DNA from: Pseudarthrobacter psychrotolerans
GTDB lineage: Bacteria > Actinomycetota > Actinomycetes > Actinomycetales > Micrococcaceae
Assembly (NCBI RefSeq): GCF_009911795.1
Contig: NZ_CP047898.1
Location: forward strand, 682,001 to 746,000
Direction of reading: 5' to 3'
Length of the DNA stretch: 64,000 nucleotides
The translations under genes were made by a program, and so were the position numbers. Position 1 is the stretch's first letter; every line of letters starts with the position of its first letter. The notes below the pieces were generated by a model. It was not told the origin of the DNA, ran no database searches, and saw only the letters and a program-made list of their open reading frames with translations. This document shows positions 9,682 through 18,478 of the stretch, piece by piece.

Positions 9682-10188
9682 TTACGGCGCCACATCTCCT
9701 GGGCGTTGAATAGACCAGTAGCTCACCGTGGCATCAGAGGTCGGCGTTTCAGTCATTCCAAGTTTGGTTGCTACCTGTTTTGACCGCTCGTTGTCGGGAT
9801 CGATCGTTGCGGAGATTGAGTCGAGGGGAGAGATGCTGAACACGTACGTGAGCATCGCTTGGCCGATCTCGGTAGCGTAACCGTTCCCCCAAGATTCTCG
9901 GCGGAAGACGTATATCAGTTCATCGAAGGACCGATCGGGGGCTCTAACGACACCGCAGTAACCGATGAAGCTGCCGCTGATCCTTTCGAAAATCGCCGAC
10001 GTACCGTAGCCGCGGTTCGCATATTTGTCCTGGCACACCTCGATCCAGTGAGCAACTTCTGCCCGCGTCAGCGTCGGGCCGTCTCCAACGAACCGCATGA
10101 CTTCCGGATCTGCGCAGAGCATGGCAAATTCTTCGAGGTCGTCCTCTCTGAAATGTCGCGCATAGAGCCTGCTGGTTTCGAACATCAT
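9682..10188 (-). CDS. GNAT N-acetyltransferase, RimJ/RimL type
   Basis: A 168-aa protein starting MMFETSRLYARHFREDDLEEF, the usual N-terminus of RimL-like GNATs (TxRLxLRxFxxxD). The acetyl-CoA-binding segment is RRESWGNGYATEIGQAML (about 94-111), followed by DPDNERSKQVATKLGM, the conserved beta5-alpha4 turn. Such enzymes acetylate protein N-termini or small amines; the substrate cannot be told. Either of the first two Met codons could be the start. It is monocistronic, facing the next - strand gene with about 70 bp between. Confidence 0.85.
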   Translation of the reverse strand: MMFETSRLYARHFREDDLEEFAMLCADPEVMRFVGDGPTLTRAEVAHWIEVCQDKYANRGYGTSAIFERISGSFIGYCGVVRAPDRSFDELIYVFRRESWGNGYATEIGQAMLTYVFSISPLDSISATIDPDNERSKQVATKLGMTETPTSDATVSYWSIQRPGDVAP

Positions 10189-10257
10189 GGTGAAACCATA
10201 ACGTGGTCATTGTGCCCGTCCGGAGACGATCCCCTTGCGGGCTGCGGTCGCAGCGAC

Positions 10258-10608
10258 TCACCGGGCAATGAATCGACCTTGCCGCTGACGCGTTGTGGGA
10301 TCAATCGGGTAGCCAAGCTCCTCAAGGCAATCCAGCACCTCGTTGGGATGGTAGGTCCAGAATGTCCACCAGGTACCGTCCCGGCGCAGGAATCCCAGAC
10401 CGTGAAAAGTATCTAGGCCCCTCATCGTCCGGTAAACCAGCCTGACGTCATCCCGTTCCAGCCTCCATGGGCCGAAGAACCTGCCCAGCCCATGCCGCGT
10501 CCTGAACTCCAGCCGCTCCCTTGTCGGGACGAGAAGGATCCACGGCGTGCCCGCCCTGAACTTTCCCGGGACAGCGAGCCCTCCCTTGAATTCCTGCTGC
10601 ATCCCCAT
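10258..10608 (-). CDS. hypothetical protein, possible PH-like fold
   Basis: About 116 aa from ATG 10608 (MGMQQEFKGG). The core (GTPWILLVPTRERLEFRTRH, then GRFFGPWRLERDDV and a Trp-rich segment WWTFWTYHP) looks like a short beta-rich PH-like domain as found in small actinobacterial proteins. That fold is an impression from the pattern, not a confirmed match. The frame is open upstream to 10755, but those residues look non-coding. No partner is evident. Confidence 0.5.
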   Translation of the reverse strand: MGMQQEFKGGLAVPGKFRAGTPWILLVPTRERLEFRTRHGLGRFFGPWRLERDDVRLVYRTMRGLDTFHGLGFLRRDGTWWTFWTYHPNEVLDCLEELGYPIDPTTRQRQGRFIAR

Positions 10609-10788
10609 GTCTTTCCCATCCAACTCAAGGGACTCTCTCACACCACCGTACTGGCTTGACAGCTGGCTTCCACTCCGCCTCAATGAACCAGCCAGCAACT
10701 GGAAGTGCATCAGCGACGAAAGACAACCCGGACTGTTTCTGAGCTCTGGCGGCATTCTGTGGGCGGTTTTGTTTATGGCGGACGTCGC

Positions 10789-10815
10789 ATCCGGTAAGGG
10801 ATCCCTCAGTGGGAA
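10789..10815. repeat. GGATCC-centred palindromic repeat, copy 1
   Basis: CCGGTAAGGGATCCC followed by a weaker right arm (TCAGTGGG), centre 10799-10804. One of six related copies in the cargo; the others are at 21.68, 22.18, 28.82, 28.94 and 34.62 kb. Confidence 0.6.
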
Positions 10816-11035
10816 TGGTATTTGCTGGTTCGGGCGTTGGATTGGCTAGTCCGTTGGCACGCCCGTGTGGCAGCGGCTGCAAGATCTGCCGCTCTACACT
10901 CCCCGGCTGAGCGCCTGCTCGACATTGCTGTGTTCCTTAGTCTTGGCCAATCTTCGTCTGTAGACGCCCGCAACGTACTACAGGCACTTAGAGTAAATTC
11001 ATCCCATCCATCGACACAAACGTCAGGAGCCCTCG

Positions 11036-11818
11036 ATGCCAAAGCCCGATATCGCCCCAGGTGATCCCTGCTGGATTGATCTCATGACCTCCGATCCCGG
11101 GAAGTCGCGTGAGTTCTATACCCGCCTTTTCGGCTGGACCTACGAAACCGGTGATGAGGAAATATACGGCGGTTACATCACGGCCTTCGCCGGGGGCGCT
11201 CCGGTGGCCGGCATGATGAAGAACGACGGCCAGTCCGGTTATCCGGACGTGTGGACCACCTATCTGCGTGTAGAAGACATTAGCGCGGCGGCCGAAGCAG
11301 TCGTCGCGGCCGGTGGGCAGGTATTGATGCTGCCCATGGAAGTTCCGGACCAGGGCCACATGGCGATGTTCAGCGACGCAGGAGGTGCAGCCTTCGGTGC
11401 CTGGCAGTTCGGCGGCCACACCGGGTTCCAGCTCAAAGGCGAGCCCGGCGCCCCGTTTTGGCATGAACTTCACACCCGGAAGTACGCACCCTCGGTGAAG
11501 TTTTACCAGGACGTTTTCGCCTGGGACACCGCAGTCGTGAGCGACAGTGACGACTTCCGGTACATGACGCTCGGATCCGGAGAACACTCACGCGCCGGCA
11601 TTATGGACGCTTCGTTCTACCTCCCCGACGAAGTTCCGTCGAACTGGCAAATCTACTTCGGGGTGGAGAGCGCCGACGCCACGGTGGAAGCCGCCAGGGC
11701 TCTTGGCGCCCAGGTGATACATCCCGCCGAGGATTCGGCGTTCGGCCGCATGGCTACGCTGACAGATCCCACGGGTGCGGTTTTCAAGATCGCCCAACGA
11801 CCTGACCCGGCTGCCTGA
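11036..11818 (+). CDS. VOC family protein with two glyoxalase domains
   Basis: A 260-aa protein with two vicinal-oxygen-chelate modules. The first (about residues 7-125) starts GDPCWIDLMTSDPGKSREFY and continues LFGWTYETGDEE. The second (about 135-255) starts GAPFWHELHTRKYAPSVKFY and continues DVFAWDTAVVSD. Both end in a DPxGAxF-like strand (DAGGAAFGAW, DPTGAVFKIA). The paired arrangement is common in actinobacterial VOC proteins such as the hydroxylase-like 27 kDa antigen type. The substrate is unknown. A site CAGGAG lies about 6 nt before the ATG. Monocistronic. Confidence 0.9.
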   Translation: MPKPDIAPGDPCWIDLMTSDPGKSREFYTRLFGWTYETGDEEIYGGYITAFAGGAPVAGMMKNDGQSGYPDVWTTYLRVEDISAAAEAVVAAGGQVLMLPMEVPDQGHMAMFSDAGGAAFGAWQFGGHTGFQLKGEPGAPFWHELHTRKYAPSVKFYQDVFAWDTAVVSDSDDFRYMTLGSGEHSRAGIMDASFYLPDEVPSNWQIYFGVESADATVEAARALGAQVIHPAEDSAFGRMATLTDPTGAVFKIAQRPDPAA

Positions 11819-11959
11819 CCACCGCCAGCCCTCGGCAGACACCACGTCCCCCGGTCCCGGCGTGTCATGCAGCCAAACGGGCCGGCAGCATCTGGACCGG
11901 GGTATGTAGGGGCGGCTTGTGAAAAAGTGAAATATCCAACGCTGAGGTTTTGCTGTGGG

Positions 11960-12245
11960 GCGCAATGGCCCGTACTGGCTGGCCCGGGCCAGGGGTAGTC
12001 GCCGGTGAGGTTGATGTGTTCCCAGCCCAGGGGCGAGAGGAACCGCAGGAGGTCATGACCCGTCGTACCGCCGTTGCTGTTCAGGTGGTGATGGTGCGGT
12101 CGAGGTAGACGGTGTTCCAGAGCATGGTGGCGGCGGTCAGGTTGAGTCCAGTTCATGCATCCAGGGCAAGACGGTTCTGACGCGGGTAAGCGCTGAGCTT
12201 GCGCATCATCAGCGACGCGGTCCGGTCCCAAGGGCAGGGCAGTCA
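11960..12245 (-). pseudogene. relic of a second Tn3-family transposase (C-terminal end)
   Basis: Three decayed segments of a TnpA C-terminus appear in order on the - strand. RKLSAYPRQNRLALD (about 12165-12215) is followed by an internal deletion. Then comes GLNLTAATMLWNTVYLDRTI (about 12085-12150), ended by a stop. After a frameshift, LLRFLSPLGWEHINLTGDY follows (about 11995-12052). These are diagnostic Tn3-transposase motifs. The relic is distinct from the near-complete TnpA at 41.8-44.9 kb and shows an older Tn3 insertion in the same cargo. No inverted repeat was found for it. Confidence 0.8.
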
Positions 12246-12289
12246 TTGGTGTTGACCGTGGCGGCGGGCAACTGCTCCAGTCTTGAGTT

Positions 12290-12318
12290 GCCCCCCAACT
12301 TGAGACTGGGGGGCTTTC
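12290..12318 (+). terminator. possible terminator hairpin
   Basis: Stem GCCCCCCA/TGGGGGGC (12290-12297, 12307-12314) with a 9-nt loop, followed by TTTCC. It lies 54 bp beyond the 3' end of the large surface-protein gene, but the short T-run is on the + strand, so its direction of action is unclear. Confidence 0.35.
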
Positions 12319-12371
12319 CGTTGCGTGAGCACCGACGGCCGGCTCAACGTCGGAGATGCGCGGCGCCGGTG

Positions 12372-15300
12372 TCAGGGAACCGCGATTGGACCGGCGACAG
12401 GGCTGTTGCCGATGTTGCCGGTGAGGTCGGTCTGGGTTGCCTTCGCGTACAGGGTCGGGATCGTGCCGAGCGTCACCGACGTTGTTGACCATCCGCCGGT
12501 TGTGGCGTTGATGGTCGGTGTCAGCGTTGCCCTGGTGTTTCCCGCCGCGCAGGGGAACACGTTGACGGTGCAGAAGACCACGGTCACTGTCGTGGAATCT
12601 CCCGGTCCGAATCCGGCGGTGCCGGTGGCCGTCGCGGTCTGTGATGCGTCCGGCGCGAAGCTGGTGATGACTACGGTCGGGGCGGTGTTGTCGGTGTAGG
12701 TGACGGTGCGGTCGGTGTAGGTGGCGGCGGCGCTGAGGTTGCCGGCGATGTCCTGCGCTGCGCTTGCGGCGAGAGATGGGATGACGGTCCCGGTTTTTGT
12801 CATGCCGCTGGCGGCGACGTTGTAGGTTGCGCCGGCGCCGCTGATGGCCGAGGTGCTGGCGAGGGCGGTGCCGGTGTAGGTGATACCGGTACTGAAGCCG
12901 GTCACTGGCTCGCTGAACGTGGCGGTGAAGTTGATCGGTGACGTCGTGGTCGGGTCGGCCTGGCCGGCGGCCTGGTTTAGCGTCACCGTGGGAGCGATCG
13001 TGTCGATCGTCACGGTGGTACCGGTTGAGGCCGGGCCGGCGTTGCCGGTGGGGTCGGTAGCGGTCGCCGTGATGGTGTGCGTGCCGTTGGTCAGGGTGCT
13101 GCTGGCAATCGAGTAGCTGCCGGTCGCCGCCACCACGCTGCCGACCTGGGTGACCCCGTCGAACAGCCTGACGGTGGACCCGGTTTCGGCGGTTCCGGTG
13201 AACGTCGGCGTGGTGACCTTTGTGATGCCGTCGGTCGATGAGGAGCCGGTGTCGCTCGCCGCTGCCAGGAAGGGCGCCGTGGGCGCGAGGGGTGCTGTGG
13301 TGTCACTGTAGGTGACGGTGTTGTCAGTGAAGGTGGCGGCGGCGCTGAAGTTGCCGGCGATGTCCGTGACCTTGGCGGCGGCGATCGCGGGGATAACGGT
13401 ACCGGTTTTTGTCATGCCGGTGGCCGCGACGTTGTAGGAAGGTCCTGTGCCGCTGATGGTCGAGGTGGTGGCGAGGGCGGTGCCGGTGTAGGTGACGCTC
13501 GCGCTGGTGAAGCCCGCCACCGGCTCGCTGAAGGCCGCCGTGAAGTTGATCGGTGACGTTGGGGTCGGGTCGGCCTGACCGGTGGCCTGGTTGATCGTCA
13601 CGGTCGGGACAACGGTATCGATCGTCACGGTCGTGGCCGGTGCGGTGGGCGCGGCATTACCGGCGACGTCGGTAGCTATTGCGGTGATGGTGTGGCTGCC
13701 GTTGGTCAGCGTCGCGGTCGTGGCGGTGTAGGCGCCGCCGGAGGCGGTGACCGGAGTCCCGGTGATGGTGGCCCCGTCAAACAACGTGACGGTGTCGCCC
13801 GGGCCGGCCGTGCCGGTGAATACCGGGGTGGTGGTCTTGGTGATGCGGTCGGTGGACGAGACGCCGCTGTCGCTCGCCGCGGTCAGCGTCGGCGTTGACG
13901 CGGATGTGGTCGGCGCGATCGTGTCGATGGTGAGGGTGCCTGCGGCCGATGCCGGTCCGAGGTTGCCGGCGATGTCCGTGGAGGTGGCCGTCAGGGTGTG
14001 GTTGCCCTCCGCCAGGGTGGACGAGGTGATTGATGACGTCGTCGTTGTCGTGGTGACGGCGCCGATCTGGGTGGCCCCGTCAAAGAGGGTCACGATGGCC
14101 TTCGACTCGTTCGTGCCGGTGATGACTGGTTTGGTGATCTTCGTGATGCCGTCGGTACTGGACTTACCGGTGTCGCTCGCTGCATTGGCTTTGGGAACGG
14201 AAGGGGCGGCGGGAGCCACCGTGTCGACGGTGACGGAGATGGCCGTGGACAGGGGGCCGAGGTTGCCGGCGACATCGGTGTTCCTGGTGGTGATGCTGTG
14301 CACCGCGCTGGTCAACGTGGTGGAGGTGATCGAGTACGCTGTCGTCACCGCCGTGGTGCTGCCGAGCTGCACGAGCGCGGTGGAGGGTCCTTCGTACAGC
14401 GTCACGAGGTATCCGGCGGTGGTTGAGCCGGTGACCGTGGGGGTGGTGACCTTCGTGATCTTGTCGGTGGCTGACCTGCCGCTGTCGCTGGCTGCGGTCA
14501 GCACCGGAGTTCCAGGCTTGGCCGGGGCCGTGATGTCGATCGTGATGCTGGTGCTGGCCGATGCCGGCCCGGTGTTGCCGGCGGCATCGGTTGCCTTGAC
14601 CGTCATCGGCTTTACACCGGTATTCAGCGCCGTGGACGTCACGGAATAGGCGCCGCCGGCGGCAACCGCGGTGCCGACCACGGTCGTGCCGTTATATAGG
14701 GTGACGGTGGCGCCGGACTCGGCCGTCCCGGTGAACGTCGGCGTGGTGACGTTCGTGATCCGGTCGGTCGGGGAGGACCCGCTGTCGCTGGCAGCAGTCA
14801 GGACCGGCGCCGGTGGCGAGGCGGGCGCTGCCGTGTCGATCGTGACGGCGGTGCCTGCCGACGCCGCTCCGACGTTACCGGCGGGATCGGTGGCCTTCGC
14901 AGTCATCGTATGGGCGGCACCGGTGAGCGTGCTGGAGACGATGGTGTAGGCGCCGCCGGCGGAGGTACCGCTTCCGACCGGGGTTGCCCCGTCGTACAAG
15001 GTGACGGTGGCACCGTCCTCAGCCGTCCCGCTGAACGTGGGGGTCGTGACGTTCGTGATCCGGTCGGAGGAGGAGGATCCGCTGTCGCTTGCAGCGGCCA
15101 GCACCGGCGCGGACGGCGCGGCAGGCGCGACCCTGTCGATCCGCACGAACACCGATCCGGTCTGGCTGACGCGCTGCAGGAGATCCTTGGCGTAGTAGGT
15201 GACCGTGTGGATCGCGTCCCCGGACACGGACACCGCGGCCGTTGCGCCCAGGACCGTGACGGGGGATCCGGAGTCGATGGTGTAGGTGATGGAAAGGATT

Positions 15301-15893
15301 CCGGCGCCGCCGGAGGCCGACAGGTTCACCGTGACGGGGCTTGTGTTGTTGTAGCCGTTGCCGTTCGGGGCGGGGGAAATCGAGGTCACGTTGATGCTCG
15401 GCAGGCTGGAGTCGTTCACGACCGTCACGCTGTTGCCTGGCGGGCTGACCGCGGTCCAGCTCCCGAAGAGGGCAGTGACAGTGTAGTGGTAGATGCCGTC
15501 CGTGACGCCCAGGTCGTTGCAGCTCAGGGACGGGGTCGGCACCGACGGTGAGGTGCCGCACGCGGGGAAGGGTGCACCGTCGCTGTTACGTATCCGGGTG
15601 ACGTAGTAGCCGGAGGCTGTCTGTCCGGTGGCCAGTGTGGCGCCGGACCAGTTCACCGCCACCGTGCTGCTGTTGATCGGAGCAGACGCGAGAACAGTGG
15701 AGGGAGCATTCAAGGTTCCCGTGGCGGCCGCGGAGCCGCCGCCGCCGGTGTTCCCCCAGTACCCCCACGCCGCAGCGCCGAGCGACAGGGCCGCGGCGAC
15801 ACACACCAGCACCAAGCACATCCGGCGCACGCCAAGGACCGCCCGGGACGTCCGGGCGCTCATCGTGGCTAAGGGAATCGCGGTGACTGGCAC
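12372..15893 (-). CDS. large secreted surface protein with bacterial Ig-like repeats
   Basis: A 1173-aa protein with an N-terminal signal/anchor helix (MCLVLVCVAAALSLGAAAWG, about 25-44) followed by YW and a Gly-rich patch, as in SipW-processed envelope proteins. After an Fn3-like region (about 60-250) come six roughly 95-aa Big-type repeats. Each opens with a variant of AASDSGSSSTDRIT and closes with DxAGNxGPAS...TIDTxAP. Two different modules, opening with SPINFTAAFSEPVAGF-like sequence, follow repeats 5 and 6. The C-terminus lacks an LPXTG motif or membrane helix. It is probably an adhesin or surface-layer component; its substrate is unknown. The start could be GTG 15893 or ATG 15863. The next - strand gene upstream (15981-16472) is a likely operon partner. 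Confidence 0.85.
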   Translation of the reverse strand: MPVTAIPLATMSARTSRAVLGVRRMCLVLVCVAAALSLGAAAWGYWGNTGGGGSAAATGTLNAPSTVLASAPINSSTVAVNWSGATLATGQTASGYYVTRIRNSDGAPFPACGTSPSVPTPSLSCNDLGVTDGIYHYTVTALFGSWTAVSPPGNSVTVVNDSSLPSINVTSISPAPNGNGYNNTSPVTVNLSASGGAGILSITYTIDSGSPVTVLGATAAVSVSGDAIHTVTYYAKDLLQRVSQTGSVFVRIDRVAPAAPSAPVLAAASDSGSSSSDRITNVTTPTFSGTAEDGATVTLYDGATPVGSGTSAGGAYTIVSSTLTGAAHTMTAKATDPAGNVGAASAGTAVTIDTAAPASPPAPVLTAASDSGSSPTDRITNVTTPTFTGTAESGATVTLYNGTTVVGTAVAAGGAYSVTSTALNTGVKPMTVKATDAAGNTGPASASTSITIDITAPAKPGTPVLTAASDSGRSATDKITKVTTPTVTGSTTAGYLVTLYEGPSTALVQLGSTTAVTTAYSITSTTLTSAVHSITTRNTDVAGNLGPLSTAISVTVDTVAPAAPSVPKANAASDTGKSSTDGITKITKPVITGTNESKAIVTLFDGATQIGAVTTTTTTSSITSSTLAEGNHTLTATSTDIAGNLGPASAAGTLTIDTIAPTTSASTPTLTAASDSGVSSTDRITKTTTPVFTGTAGPGDTVTLFDGATITGTPVTASGGAYTATTATLTNGSHTITAIATDVAGNAAPTAPATTVTIDTVVPTVTINQATGQADPTPTSPINFTAAFSEPVAGFTSASVTYTGTALATTSTISGTGPSYNVAATGMTKTGTVIPAIAAAKVTDIAGNFSAAATFTDNTVTYSDTTAPLAPTAPFLAAASDTGSSSTDGITKVTTPTFTGTAETGSTVRLFDGVTQVGSVVAATGSYSIASSTLTNGTHTITATATDPTGNAGPASTGTTVTIDTIAPTVTLNQAAGQADPTTTSPINFTATFSEPVTGFSTGITYTGTALASTSAISGAGATYNVAASGMTKTGTVIPSLAASAAQDIAGNLSAAATYTDRTVTYTDNTAPTVVITSFAPDASQTATATGTAGFGPGDSTTVTVVFCTVNVFPCAAGNTRATLTPTINATTGGWSTTSVTLGTIPTLYAKATQTDLTGNIGNSPVAGPIAVP

Positions 15894-15980
15894 TGGCCTT
15901 GTTTTCCTTGGTGCGGAACCGTTTCGCTGCCGGGCCGCCGGGACGCCTCAAGCGCGGGCGCCCCGCCAACTGGCCCGGAC

Positions 15981-16472
15981 TTAGCTGCTGGTGAAGCTGA
16001 TGGCCACCACGGCACCCTTGCACGCGTCCTGGTTGGTGGCCGGCTTGTTGTTGAACTGGATCGTCAGGCCGGTCCAGGCGCCCACCCCGCTGCCGGCGGG
16101 GACCTCGGCGTTGACCGGGGCCGCGCCGGCGATCGTGTAGTCGGTCGGACCACAGCCGGCTTTGTCGGTGCCGGTGACCGTCGCGGTCACGGCCGCCACG
16201 AAGGTCGGTCCGGAATTGGGGTTGTCGAAGTTGCCGCTGAGCGACTGGGCGGCCAGACCCGGGGCCAGACCGCTGACGGTGCTGGTCTGGTTAACAACGA
16301 CGGCGGCGTTCGTGCCGGTCGAGGCGGTCCCCGCCCCGGAGCCCGTCATGGTCCAGTAAGCGAAGGCGGCGCCGGCACCGGTGAGGAGGAAAGCCGCCGT
16401 CGAGGCAGCAATTTTCGTTTTCCTGCTGAACTTCTTCTTGGCCACGGGAGGGCGTGCGGAAATATTAGACAT
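15981..16472 (-). CDS. SipW-dependent-type (camelysin-like) secreted protein
   Basis: A 163-aa protein: a Lys/Arg-rich N-terminus (KKKFSRKTKIAAS), one hydrophobic helix, then GAAFAYWTMTGSGAGTASTG, which resembles the signal-peptide end of TasA/camelysin-type proteins. The rest is a small Ala/Gly/Thr-rich beta domain with two Cys (AGCGPTDY, QDACKGAV) that could form a disulfide. It is encoded 87 bp upstream of the Ig-repeat protein on the same strand, and both share the YW-G-rich-ATGT junction, so both may be handled by the same signal peptidase. No sipW gene is in the window. Confidence 0.75.
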   Translation of the reverse strand: MSNISARPPVAKKKFSRKTKIAASTAAFLLTGAGAAFAYWTMTGSGAGTASTGTNAAVVVNQTSTVSGLAPGLAAQSLSGNFDNPNSGPTFVAAVTATVTGTDKAGCGPTDYTIAGAAPVNAEVPAGSGVGAWTGLTIQFNNKPATNQDACKGAVVAISFTSS

Positions 16473-17070
16473 GGTGAGACCTTTCGGGAATGAAACATGA
16501 AGTCAGATCAATGGAATCCACTGCCGGGCGGATCCTTGCGCGCGCGCATAGGCGCGGCCACCAGACCCGGCTTTGTCGCGGTGCCCCAGGCACCCGTACA
16601 CCGACCCCCTCTTTAGTGCTAGCCCCATACTATGTGACAACTCATGTCAAGTCAGGTTCCCAAAAGCATAAAATAGGCAGGAAATGAACAAGGTTCGCGC
16701 GGGCCCTCGCACCAGGACCGCCCAACAGGGCTGCGGAACATCCGCCATTCATCCCTGTCATTCACACCGGAACGAGGAATCCGGCAGGAAGTGGCCCAGC
16801 GGCAGGCCGTCCCCATTTCCAAGGTTGGCGGGCACTCTCACAGGGAGCGCCAAAAAGGGTCTTGAACCTGACATATGTCGGCACCCGCGAAGCGACAACG
16901 GGCGGCCCCTGACCTAGCGCCGCCCGGGCACTCAAACGCCACGGCCTTGGGGAGCATCGGTACAGCCGTTGGCGCTAACGTGGGATCGCGATCAGGAATA
17001 GCCGTCATCCGGGGCGAAAAGAGTTGACATAGTCAGTTAGGGCCCGGATCGGGCTGTTAAGGTTGGTCCG
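16473..17070. other. 598-bp divergent intergenic region
   Basis: Lies between the SipW-type gene (leftward) and the GH26 gene (rightward) and must hold both promoters. It is more A+T-rich around 16600-16690. No ORF, tRNA or clear repeat was found. I could not assign a promoter with confidence. Confidence 0.4.
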
Positions 17071-18249
17071 ATGCCTTCGAAACAGCCCTTTGCCGCGTGG
17101 GCGGTGCTTGCCCTGACCCTGAGTCTGGTTTCGTGCGCCCCCGTGGCAGACCGCCAGGATTCAGCCTCCCCATCGGTCTGTGTCCTCCCGGAGCACACCA
17201 AGCTCGTCCCGGACCAGGGCGCTCTCTTCGGGGTCAATCTGGACTGGGGCCACGAGCAGTTGAGCGACTACGCGCAAAGCCTCGGGCACAGCCCTGCCGT
17301 CGCGGTTTCCTTCACGGACTTCCCCTTCACGGAAACGGGCCGGGCGAACCTGGACGGCGCCGCCGGCCAGGTCCGGGAACAGGGAGGCATACTGCTGCTC
17401 ACCCTGGAGCTTCCGGCCGGCCCGGCGTCGGCAACGGAAAGCGCGGCGGATGATCTGGCGCGGACGCTGCAGGAAATCAACAGCTCGGGCGTCCCCGTGA
17501 TCGTTAGGTTCGCCCATGAAATGAACGGCACCTGGTATCCCTGGGGGCAACAGCCGGCGGCTTACGTCGCCGCGTTCCGCCGGGTCGCGGACGCGATACA
17601 CCGGACTGCGCCGGCCAGTGCCACCATGTGGGCGCCCAACTATGGCGGCGGATATCCCTTCCGCGGGGGCCCGTATGAAGCTGCACCCGGCAGTGAGGAC
17701 CGGAAACTGCTGGACACGAACGCCGACGGAGTCCTGGACGGCAACGATGACCCGTACGCGCCCTACTATCCCGGCGACGACGCCGTTGACTGGGTGGGTA
17801 TCTCCCTGTACCACTGGGGAAACACCTATCCGTGGGGTGCGAACGTCATTCCCGAACCCGGCAAGTTCGAACAGCAGCTCACCGGTACTTACAACGGGGC
17901 CGGAGGAAATGATCTGGCCGTGCCGGACTTTTATGCCGTCTACGGCGAGGGCCACAACAAACCGGTGGCGATCCCCGAAACCGCTGCCCTGTTCAACACC
18001 TCGCTCCCCTCGACCGAGGAACTTGCCATCAAGCAGGCCTGGTGGGGGCAGGTCTTCAGCCCCGACCTGCACGCACGCTTTCCGAAACTGAAGATGGTCA
18101 ACTGGTTTGAGTGGAAGAAACAGGAAAACGAGGTCGGATCACGCGTTGACTGGACGGCAACCGGGACTCCCGCCATCAGGACAGCCTTCACCAACGCACT
18201 TCCCGACTGGCTGGTCTTCGGCCAGAAGGCCAATTGCAAGACCGGCTAA
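17071..18249 (+). CDS. glycoside hydrolase family 26-like lipoprotein (endo-beta-mannanase-type)
   Basis: A 392-aa protein with a lipoprotein signal: ALTLSLVSC, lipobox Cys about residue 22. The catalytic acid/base region is VIVRFAHEMNGTWYPWG (about 146-162), with the Glu of HEMNG, and IPETAALFN (about 305) is a plausible nucleophile segment. VNWFEWKK follows near the C-terminus. An insert DTNADGVLDGNDD (about 212-224) has the spacing of a calcium-binding dockerin/EF-hand-like loop. It would act on the outer membrane-leaflet face against mannan or mixed glucan. GH26-like fold is fairly secure; substrate is inferred. It has its own promoter region, divergent from the surface-protein pair. Confidence 0.8.
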   Translation: MPSKQPFAAWAVLALTLSLVSCAPVADRQDSASPSVCVLPEHTKLVPDQGALFGVNLDWGHEQLSDYAQSLGHSPAVAVSFTDFPFTETGRANLDGAAGQVREQGGILLLTLELPAGPASATESAADDLARTLQEINSSGVPVIVRFAHEMNGTWYPWGQQPAAYVAAFRRVADAIHRTAPASATMWAPNYGGGYPFRGGPYEAAPGSEDRKLLDTNADGVLDGNDDPYAPYYPGDDAVDWVGISLYHWGNTYPWGANVIPEPGKFEQQLTGTYNGAGGNDLAVPDFYAVYGEGHNKPVAIPETAALFNTSLPSTEELAIKQAWWGQVFSPDLHARFPKLKMVNWFEWKKQENEVGSRVDWTATGTPAIRTAFTNALPDWLVFGQKANCKTG

Positions 18250-18478
18250 CCAACTACCGGTCCTACGAGAATCGACCAAGGCCGGAATGACCGCCTGAAT
18301 CCGCCGACCCCTCATTGCCATAGCGGCCATTCGATTTGCGGAGCCACTATCGCTAAGGGGCTTCCGGTTTTCGTTCCGGGCCATTGCTGGCATGCTGGCC
18401 TGCTTTCGGCGATGGGCCCTTCGTTCCAAATTTCAGCGACCGACAATGTCGGTGGTCTATGGCGCGACCGGTCAATGA
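18250..18478. other. convergent intergenic region
   Basis: Lies between the GH26 gene and the end of the ABC permease on the other strand. No gene or clear terminator is seen. Confidence 0.35.

Noticed and set aside
13747..14649. Long + strand open frame across the surface-protein gene
   Set aside because: It is a reverse-strand shadow of a repetitive Val/Thr/Asp-rich gene; the - strand reading has a signal peptide and clear Ig repeats.
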